Part shown: positions 56,345 to 64,000 of the stretch, piece by piece
Position numbering within the stretch: position 1 is the stretch's first letter
Layout of the letters: the number at the start of each line of letters is the position of its first letter
Source: Ponticoccus litoralis
GTDB lineage: Bacteria; Pseudomonadota; Alphaproteobacteria; Rhodobacterales; Rhodobacteraceae
Reading direction: 5' to 3'
Assembly (NCBI RefSeq): GCF_039769985.1
Contig: NZ_JBDNCH010000002.1
Span: 2,604,001-2,668,000 of the forward strand
Length of the DNA: 64,000 nucleotides
The notes under the pieces: model-generated
Database searches by the model: none
Told to the model about the DNA's origin: nothing
The model's input: the letters and a program-made list of their open reading frames with translations, nothing else
Position numbers and translations under genes: made by a program

Positions 56345-58148
56345 CTACTGAATTTGCTTGGCGGCCTTTGCCCTAACGTAAGTTCCGGGGGCAGGGGCCA
56401 ACGGTTCATAGCCCGAATCACCCGGTGTCCGGGCAGGAACCTTCTTGCCGGACCGCCGGCGCAGCCAGGCCTCCCAATGCGGCCACCAGGATCCGGCGTG
56501 CTGTTCGGCACCGGCTTTCCAGTCCTCGAAACCGGCCTGCAGGTCGGTGTTGATGTAATGGCCGTACTTGTCCCGCCCCGGCGGGTTGACGATGCCCGCG
56601 ATATGGCCGGACTGGCCCAGCACGAACTGCTTCTGTTTCGCGCCCATCATCTGCACGCCCCGGTAGACATCCGCCGCCCGCGCGATGTGGTCGCTTTCGG
56701 TGGCGATCGACATCAGCGGCACCTCGACGTCCTTGACCGACAGGGTCTCGCCCATGAAGTCGAACCGGCCCTCGGCGAACTCGTTGCGCTGGCACAGCCC
56801 GCGCAGGTACTGGCGGAACATCCGCCCCGGCAGGTTCGCCCCGTCGCCGTTCCAGTACAGCAGGTCGAAGGCGGGCGGCGTCTCTCCCATCATGTAGCTG
56901 CGGATCGCCGGGCCGTAGATCAGGTCGTTGGAGCGCAGGAAGGAAAAGGTCCGCGCCATGATGAAGGAGGGCAGCACGCCTTTCTGCTCGATCTCCTCTT
57001 CGATGGCATCGGCGAAATCGTCCTGCAGGAAGGGGGTGAACTCGCCCTGATCGCTGAAATCCGTGAGCGCGGTGAAGAAGGTGGCCGAGCGCACGGAGGC
57101 ATCGCCGCGCTTCTTCATCAGCGCCAGCGTCACGGCAAGCGTGGTCCCGGCGATGCAATAGCCCACCGCGTTGACCTTCTCGACGCCGCAGATCTCCTTG
57201 GCGACCGCGATGGTCTTCAGAAAGCCCTCTTCGACATAGGTTTCCAGCCCCACGTCGCGATAGGTCGGATCGGGGTTGATCCAGCTGACGACAAAAAGGG
57301 TATAGCCCTGATCCACGACCCAGCGGATCAGGCTGTTCTGCGGCTTCAGGTCGAGGATGTAGAACTTGTTGATCCAGGGCGGAAACAGGACAATCGGCAC
57401 CTCGTGGACCTGCTCGGTCGTGGGGCTGTACTGGATGATCTCCAACATCCGGTTGCGGTAGACGACCTCGCCTTTCGCGGTGGCGATGTTCTCGCCGACC
57501 TCGAAGGCGCTTTCGTCCACCAGCCGCACGATCAGCTCGCCATTGTTGGCCTCTAGGTCGCTGACGAGGTTTTCCAGCCCGCGCACAAGGCTTTCGCCCT
57601 CGGTCTCGACCGCCTTCAACAGCGCGTCGGGGTTGGTGGCAAGGAAATTGGTCGGCGCCAGCATGTCGACGATCTGCTGCGAGAAGTAGCGCAGGCGGCG
57701 CTTTTCCTTGGCATCCATCTCGTCCAGCGCCTCGATGGCGTTGTGAATGCTCTCGGCGTTGATCAGGTACTGCTGCTTGACGTAGTTGAACCGGGGATGG
57801 GTGTCCCAGTGCCGGGTTCCTGAAGCGCTTGTCGGTGGGGCCGGGATTCGGGGGCGCCTGTAGCTTGCCCTGCGCCAGCGCCTGCTGCGCCTCGACGAAA
57901 TGGGTGACGGTCTTGCCCCAGTAGCTGACCTGCTGCTCGATCAGCTTGGCGGGGTTGTTGACCCATTCCTGCCAGTAGGACTGTGCCGCCTTGGTATAGA
58001 GCGAGGCATCGGGGCCGTTCAGCGCGACGGGGGTCGGGTGACGTTTTGTCAGGGCGGCCACCAGCCGCTGGGAAAGCGCTTCGACGCGGGCGAGGTTCGC
58101 CTCCAGCCGGGTCTGTTTCTCGCCTGCGTCAACCTCGTTTATTGTCAT
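56345..58148 (-). CDS. phaC: Poly(3-hydroxyalkanoate) synthase, class I (frameshifted)
   Basis: About 600 residues. Polymerises 3-hydroxyacyl-CoA into PHA. The lipase-like box with catalytic cysteine is GYCIAGTTLAV; the Asp region ESDHIARAADVYRG and the His region GQSGHIAGIVNPPG complete the triad. N-terminal VNNPAKLIEQQVSYWGKTV is typical. An insertion at 57810 (CCAGTGCC) breaks the frame; restored, RNPAWDTHPRFNYVKQQYLI leads into the core from MDAKEKRRLRYF. Divergent from phaZ. Confidence 0.95.
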
Positions 58149-58278
58149 CTGAAAATTTCCCCCCTAATGTCGCAGGTGCAGAATACCGTCGCGGGCAGGG
58201 GGAGCAAAGCGGCGAATTGGCTCGGGTATCCCCTTGCGGGCAACGCATGGAGGGCCTGCAACCCCGGGAGTGGCTCTC

Positions 58279-59543
58279 ATGCGCTATATGGCGACGTACG
58301 ACCTGATGGAAACGATCCGCAACACCAACCAGTGGTTGGGGGCGACGGCCCGGACGATGGCGTCCTACCCCGCGCTTGCGGCGATCCCGAACCCGGCGCT
58401 GACCTGGATGGCGGCCTGGGCGAGGTGACGGAACGCACCTTCGAACGCATGGTGGTCAAGCCCGACTGGGACATCCACGCCTTCACCTGCGAGGATGGAA
58501 AGGACCATCTCGTCGAGATCAAGACCGTGGTGGAAAAGCCCTTCGGCAACCTGATCCACTTCGACGTGACCGTACCGCAAGGAACAGGCCCGCAAGATCC
58601 TGCTGGTGGCGCCCATGTCCGGCCATTACGCGACGCTGCTGCGGTCGACGGTCAAGTCTCTGATCGTCAACTGCGAGGTCTATGTCACCGACTGGCACAA
58701 TGCCCGCGACATCCCGGTCTCCGCCGGCAAGTTCGATGTCGAGGATTACACGCTCTACCTGATGGACTTCATGCGCTTCATGGGGCCCGAGACCAATGTC
58801 GTCGCGGTCTGCCAGCCGGCGCCGCTGACGCTGGCCGCAACCGCCTACCCGGCTGAACTCGACCCGGATGCGCAGCCCCGCACGCTGACCCTGATCGGCG
58901 GCCCGATCGATCCCGACGCGACGCCGACCGATGTCACCGACTTCGGCAACCGCGTCACCATGGGCCAGCTCGAAGAGACCATGGTCCAGCGCGTCGGCTT
59001 CAAGTACAAGGGCGTCGTAGCCGTCTGGTCTACCCGGGCCTCCTGCAGCTCTCCTCCTTCATGAGCATGAACGCCGACCGCCACGGCAAGGCCTTCCGCG
59101 ACCAGATCGACCGCGTGGCGCGGGGCGAGGCCTCGGATTACGACGCCCACAACCGCTTCTACGACGAATATCTCGCGGTGATGGACATGCCGGTCGAGTT
59201 CTACCTCTCGACGGTCGAGCGGATCTTCAAGAACTGCGAGATCGCCAAGAACGAATTCGTGGTGGCGGGCCACAGGGTCGATATCGGTAAGATCACCCGG
59301 GTCGCGGTCAAGACGGTCGAGGGCGCCAACGACGACATCTCAGCCCCCGGTCAATGCGTCGCGGCGCTGGACCTCTGCACCGGCCTGCCGCCCGAAAAGA
59401 AGGCCGCGCATCTCGAGCCGGGCGCCGGGCATTACGGCATCTTCGCGGGCAAGAGCTGGCGCAACAACATCCGCCCGCTGGTGCTGGACTTCATCGACGC
59501 CAATGCAGCCAAGCCCAGGGCGGTCGCGGCCAACGTCGCCTGA
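58279..59543 (+). CDS. phaZ: Intracellular PHA depolymerase (three frameshifts)
   Basis: About 421 residues. Start MRYMATYDLMETIRNTNQWL. PMSGHYATLLRSTVKSLI (nucleophile region), YVTDWHNARDIPVSAGKF, and at the C-terminus EGANDDISAPGQCVAALDLC and HLEPGAGHYGIFAGKSWRN. Breaks near 58420 (missing G in CCTGGGGC), 58577 and about 59025. All family blocks are present in order. Mobilises stored PHA; paired with phaC across a 130-bp promoter region. Confidence 0.93.
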
Positions 59544-59661
59544 GCCCTGACGGCGGCGCTCGCCCGCGCCGCCCCGCCGGTCCGTCCCGCCCCCGCGCGC
59601 CATCAGCTGCCCAAGATCCTCGGCGGAAGACGCGCAGGCACGGGCAAGGCCCGGTCGCGCT

Positions 59662-59957
59662 CCCCGGGCCACCGCAACCCTCGTCAAGGCGCGCCCGCGG
59701 CGGCCCCACCGCAGGCGCGCCGCCCATGCTTCTCCTGTCCGAAAATATCCCGGGGAGTCCGACAGGGACGGGGGCAGGGCCCCCAGCCACCCCTCCACCA
59801 AGGGCAAGACCCCGCCACGCCGCCCGAGGCCGCCCCCCCGGGCCACCGCAACCCTCGTCAAGGCCGGCCCGCGCCCATCCCGCCGCAGGCGCGCCGCCCA
59901 TGCTTCTTCTGTCCGAAAACATCCCGGGAGTCCCGCAGGGACGGGGGCAGGGCCCCC
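59662..59957 (+). repeat. Direct duplication of about 123 bp carrying repeat copies 8 and 9
   Basis: Two copies (59662-59784 and 59836-59957) of a block starting CCCCGGGCCACCGCAACC and ending in the dispersed element: CTTCT(C/T)CTGTCCGAAAA(T/C)ATCC ... GGGGGCAGGGCCCCC. Similarity is high by eye (about 90% or more). It fills most of the 425-bp gap between phaZ and apt. No gene here. Confidence 0.85.
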
Positions 59958-59968
59958 TGTGACGCCCG

Positions 59969-60508
59969 CTACAGCCCCGCGTAGGCGCAGAGCGCATGGA
60001 CCTCCATGCCCATGGCCTCCAGCCCGGCCCGTCCGCCAAGCTCCGGCAGATCGACGATGAAGGCGCAGCCGATGATCTCGCCGCCCAGCCGTTCCACCAG
60101 CCGGATGCCCGCCTCCGCGGTGCCGCCGGTGGCCAGCAGGTCGTCGACCAGCAGGATGCGCTCGCCGGGGGCGATGGCGTCGTCATGCACCTCGACCACC
60201 GCCTCGCCGTATTCCAGCGTGTATTCCTCCGAGATCACGGCCCCGGGCAGCTTGCCCTTCTTGCGGATCGGCACGAAGCCCGCCGACAGCTGGTGCGCCA
60301 CTGCGCCGCCAAGGATGAAGCCGCGCGCCTCCAGCCCCACGACCTTGTCGAAGCGCAGGCCCGCATAGGGGTTCAGCAGCTGGTCGATGGCCAGCCGGAA
60401 CCCGCGCGGATCGGCGAACAGCGTGGTGACATCCCGGAACAGGATGCCCTCATGCGGGAAATCCACGATGGTGCGGATGTAATCCTTGACGTCCTTCGGC
60501 TCTGGCAT
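59969..60508 (-). CDS. apt: Adenine phosphoribosyltransferase
   Basis: 179 residues, intact. Salvages adenine with PRPP to AMP. VGLEARGFILGGAVAHQL, the PRPP-binding loop ILLVDDLLATGGTAEAG and LRKKGKLPG-like segment (VPIRKKGKLPGAVISEEYTL) are present. Length typical. Confidence 0.96.
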   Translation of the reverse strand: MPEPKDVKDYIRTIVDFPHEGILFRDVTTLFADPRGFRLAIDQLLNPYAGLRFDKVVGLEARGFILGGAVAHQLSAGFVPIRKKGKLPGAVISEEYTLEYGEAVVEVHDDAIAPGERILLVDDLLATGGTAEAGIRLVERLGGEIIGCAFIVDLPELGGRAGLEAMGMEVHALCAYAGL

Positions 60509-60566
60509 GGCCGGTCCCCCTCGTTTTTCCCATGCGGTAGCCTGCCGCCCTGCACCTTGGCAAGGC

Positions 60567-61187
60567 TCAGGCGCGGCGCAGGGTGGCGGTCAGGACGCCC
60601 ATGCCGATCAGGCAGGCCCCGCCCGCCCGGGTGATCCAGCCCAGCACGGCGGGCCGCCGGATCATGCCCCGCAGCCGGTCCGCGGCCAGCGCATAGGCCA
60701 GCGCGTTCAGGGCGCCCAACGCGACGAATGTCCCGATCAGGATGGCGAACTGCGGCAGCAGGGGCGCCTCGGGCCGGACGAACTGCGGCACGAAGGCGAT
60801 GAAGAAGGCGATGCTCTTGGGGTTCAGCGCCGTCACCGTGGCGGCATGGCGGAACACCCCGCCCGCGCCGATCTCGGCCCGGGGCAGCGCCAGCCCCTCG
60901 CGCGGGGCCGAGCGGATCAGTTTCACGCCGAGGTAGATCAGGTAGACCGCGCCGACCCATTTCAGCGCCGTGAACAGCGCCGCCGAGGTCGCCACCAGCG
61001 TCCCCAGCCCGGCCAGCGACAGCGTCATCGCCACGAAATCCCCCAGCGCCACCCCGGCGGCGGATGCCACGGCCACCGACCGGCCCTTGGACAGGGCGTA
61101 GGACAGCACCATCAGAACGGTGGGTCCGGGGATCAGCAGCAAGGCGGTCGAGGCGGCGACGAAGGTCAGCCAAAGGTGCAGGTCCAT
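60567..61187 (-). CDS. LysE/RhtB-family amino acid exporter
   Basis: 206 residues, intact, six hydrophobic segments. The family's N-terminal LLIPGPTVLMVLSYALSKGR and the middle ALNPKSIAFFIAFVPQFV are clear. Exports an amino acid or derivative, often homoserine/threonine-like; the substrate is not determinable. Downstream of the DUF2927 gene by 4 bases. Confidence 0.93.
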   Translation of the reverse strand: MDLHLWLTFVAASTALLLIPGPTVLMVLSYALSKGRSVAVASAAGVALGDFVAMTLSLAGLGTLVATSAALFTALKWVGAVYLIYLGVKLIRSAPREGLALPRAEIGAGGVFRHAATVTALNPKSIAFFIAFVPQFVRPEAPLLPQFAILIGTFVALGALNALAYALAADRLRGMIRRPAVLGWITRAGGACLIGMGVLTATLRRA

Positions 61188-61191
61188 GAAA

Positions 61192-61797
61192 TCACTCCTT
61201 GGGGGGATAATGGCGGCGCAGGGCCATCAGGTCCTGCGGACCGAGGTCCTTGGACGCATTGCTGTCCTGCGAAAAGATCGACACGCCTTCGTAGGCGGGA
61301 TTGCGGATATCGGTCAACAGGCCAAGCGCCTGCGTCAATTCCTCGATCATCGCGGATTCGTAGTGGCTGATGTGCAGCCGCGTGCCGAAGACCACCTGCG
61401 CCTTGCGGATCGTGCGGGTGTCGCGCCGAGACCAGACGGTGACCCGTGCGCCGGTGACGACGGCCCCGTCGACCCCCTCGATGCCGGTCCCGCTCACCGG
61501 CCCCGCGCCATCGGTATCCACGAAATAGACCCGGATATCGGCCTCGCTGCCCGGCGGCACCTCTGCAAGGGTGATCCCGGCACCCGCCCGGTTGATGTAT
61601 TGCACCGCGCGCACGATGGCCGCCCGCGCCCGCGCCTGCCGACCGCCAAGGAAGGCCGGATCCACGTATTCCAGCGCCACCCGCAGGGGGCGTTCGGTCG
61701 TCCAGCGCAGCAAGGGCTTGGCGCAGTCGCCGCCCGGCGCCGCGCCGCAGGCCACCAGCCGGTAGAAATCGTCATCCGACAGCAGTCCCTCGGTCAC
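61192..61797 (-). CDS. DUF2927 exported protein (N-terminus uncertain)
   Basis: At least 201 residues from GTG 61795-61797; zincin-like pattern not evident. In-frame codons before it (about 61798-61851) spell AVLCSGLALPVWAA, a signal peptide, so the true start is further upstream near 61860-61890, probably hidden by an error in a G-run; VRGICDGG in the next frame may be its beginning. The DUF2927 core is ITLAEVPPGSEADIRVYFVD and HISHYESAMIEELTQALGLL. Function unknown. Confidence 0.8.
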   Translation of the reverse strand: MTEGLLSDDDFYRLVACGAAPGGDCAKPLLRWTTERPLRVALEYVDPAFLGGRQARARAAIVRAVQYINRAGAGITLAEVPPGSEADIRVYFVDTDGAGPVSGTGIEGVDGAVVTGARVTVWSRRDTRTIRKAQVVFGTRLHISHYESAMIEELTQALGLLTDIRNPAYEGVSIFSQDSNASKDLGPQDLMALRRHYPPKE

Positions 61798-61886
61798 GAC
61801 GAAATCCTCCGCCGCCCATACCGGCAGGGCAAGGCCCGAGCAGAGGACCGCCGGAACCCCCCGTCGCAGATGCCGCGCACCCCCTG

Positions 61887-61944
61887 CTTCTTTGGTCCCG
61901 ACAATACCTCGGGGGAGTCCCGCAGGGACGGGGGCAGCGCCCCC
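61887..61944 (+). repeat. Dispersed CTTCTT/GGGGGC-hairpin repeat, copy 10
   Basis: CTTCTTTGGTCCCGACAATACC, TCGGGGG, GTCCCGCAGGGAC and hairpin GGGGGC-AGC-GCCCCC. Lies 14 bp beyond the mtnP stop (mtnP is on the minus strand), opposite in orientation. Confidence 0.85.
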
Positions 61945-61957
61945 TTCGTGGCCTGCA

Positions 61958-62846
<889 letters not shown>

Positions 62847-63066
62847 GGGGAACTCCCTGATATCTTGCGCGCAGTTAGCCATGCGCGCCGCGCGCCTTCA
62901 ACCGGCGATTGGCACAGGCGCGCCCAGGATGGACAGGGCGGGGGAGGGGCGGCAAAATTCCCCGGTTGCGCGGCATTGCGCCGGGGCCTGCGGCTTCCCA
63001 CCTCTCGGCGGCCCGACCCCGGCGCCAGCAGGCGCCCCGCGCGGGCAATGGAGAAGGAATTCCGTC

Positions 63067-64000
63067 ATGCAGACGGTCGGACTGGTGGTGGCGGGCCTTG
63101 CGGGCCTCGTGATCGGAGGAGAGTTGCTGGTGCGCGGCGCGGTCAGCGCGGCAAGGGGGTTCGGCATCTCGCCCATGGTGATCGGGCTGACGCTGGTGGG
63201 GTTCGGAACCTCGACGCCGGAACTGGTGACCAGCCTTCAGGCGGCGCTCTCGGGCAGCCCGGGCATCGCCATGGGCAATGTGGTGGGCAGCAATATCGGC
63301 AACGTGCTGCTGATCCTCGGCATCGCCGTGCTGCTGGCGCCCATTGCCGTCGACCCCGCCGCCCTGCGCCGGGACGGGGTGGCGATGATTCTCGCCACGC
63401 TGCTCTGCCTCTGGGTCGTCCCGGCCGGAGCGATCCCGCGCATCACCGGCGCAGGCTTCCTTCTGGCGCTGGCGGGCTACCTCGCCTTCACCCTCTGGTC
63501 CGAACGCCGCAGCGCGGCGGCGGCCCCGGTCTACGCGGGGCAGGCAGAGGCGGTCCCGGGGCCGGACATGCGCCTTGGCCTGGCACTGGCGCTGGCTGTT
63601 GTCGGGCTGGTGGTCACCATCCTGGGCGCCCGGGCGCTGGTCACCGGCGCGGTGCAGATCGCGCAGGCGGTGGGCCTGTCAGAGACGGTGATCGGCCTGA
63701 CCATCGTCGCCATCGGCACCTCGATGCCGGAACTCGTGACCTCTGTCATCGCGGTGCGCCGGGGGCAGGGAGAGGTGGCGCTTGGCAACGTTCTGGGCAG
63801 CAACATCTTCAATATCCTCGGGATTCCGGGGTCACGGCCCCGGTTTCGCCGCTGGCTGTCCCGCCCGAGATCATCCGCGCCGACATCTGGGTGATGTCCG
63901 CCGCCGCCGTCCTTCTGGTGGTCTTCGCCCGCACCGGCTGGCGGCTGGGCCGCCGCGAGGGCGCGGTCATGCTGGGCGGATACGCGGCCTACATGGGCTG
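63067..64000 (+). CDS. Calcium/sodium:cation antiporter, CaCA family (3' end outside window; frameshifted)
   Basis: At least 310 residues, about ten hydrophobic segments. Two alpha-repeats: LVGFGTSTPELVTSLQAAL with MGNVVGSNIGN, and AIGTSMPELVTSVIAV with LGNVLGSNIFNILG. A missing G near 63830 (CCGGGGTCAC) shifts the frame; restored, it continues GVTAPVSPLAVPPEIIRADI. Truncated by the window end. Confidence 0.92.

Noticed and set aside
57900..58856. A plus-strand frame opposite the phaC start
   Set aside because: Its first half is phaC antisense and its second half is the middle segment of frameshifted phaZ; not a gene of its own.

Overview
The window is high-GC (clearly well above 60% by eye) alphaproteobacterial DNA and reads as a chromosome segment of a Rhodobacteraceae (Roseobacter-group) species. 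The grounds are the protein types, the gene orders ctaC-ctaB-coxF-ctaG-ctaE-surf1-thrC-M16 peptidase and phaZ/phaC-phaP, the tad pilus locus with 'VTVDWVVLTA' pilins, and regulator-like boxes for FnrL, CtrA, PhaR and Zur. No phage, insertion sequence, CRISPR array or rRNA was seen; there is one tRNA.

Layout. 1-5.4 kb: the 3' end of ileS, a FAD monooxygenase whose 3' end is copied in tandem, and a translationally coupled trio (ycjX-like GTPase, GNAT, ycjF-like membrane protein). 5.6-12.9 kb: truA, argD-argF, hrpB, meaB, rpmB. 13-16.5 kb: a copper-chaperone pair, a sirtuin, a low-molecular-weight phosphatase and small membrane or lipoproteins. 16.9-19.8 kb: divergent znuCB/znuA zinc uptake around a Zur-like box. 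20.2 kb: tRNA with CAU anticodon. 20.4-33.5 kb: the tad/Flp pilus locus, with two pilins, cpaB, the cpaC secretin, an OmpA lipoprotein, tadZ, cpaF, tadB, tadC, two TPR lipoproteins, a prepilin peptidase and an unusual AAA ATPase. 33.8-37.1 kb: lytic transglycosylase, FAD-linked dehydrogenase and exported metallo-hydrolase. 37.4-45 kb: the aa3-type cytochrome oxidase assembly operon running into thrC, an M16 protease and a GNAT. 45-51.8 kb: tldD, a membrane protein, dprA, topA. 51.9-54.5 kb: L,D-transpeptidase, sodC, scoAB. 54.8-59.5 kb: glycosyltransferase and the polyhydroxyalkanoate set phaP-phaC/phaZ. 60-64 kb: apt, LysE/RhtB exporter, DUF2927 protein, mtnP and a truncated Ca2+/cation antiporter.

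Reading caution. About half of the protein genes, including essential or highly conserved ones (ileS, thrC, ctaC/B/E, phaC, argD), carry one or more single-base frameshifts that conserved protein sequence resolves at once. These are almost certainly consensus-sequence errors, not pseudogenes. About half of those I could localise sit at a CCWGG site of the restored sequence, in two stereotyped forms (CCAG[T]G and CCT[C]GG). This suggests base-calling trouble at a modified CCWGG motif. Gene coordinates below span the whole gene across such shifts.

A second whole-window pattern is a dispersed intergenic repeat, ten copies in 64 kb. A full copy has a CTTCTT...CCAAATACC head and a GGGGGC-3 nt-GCCCCC hairpin tail, and most copies lie just after genes.
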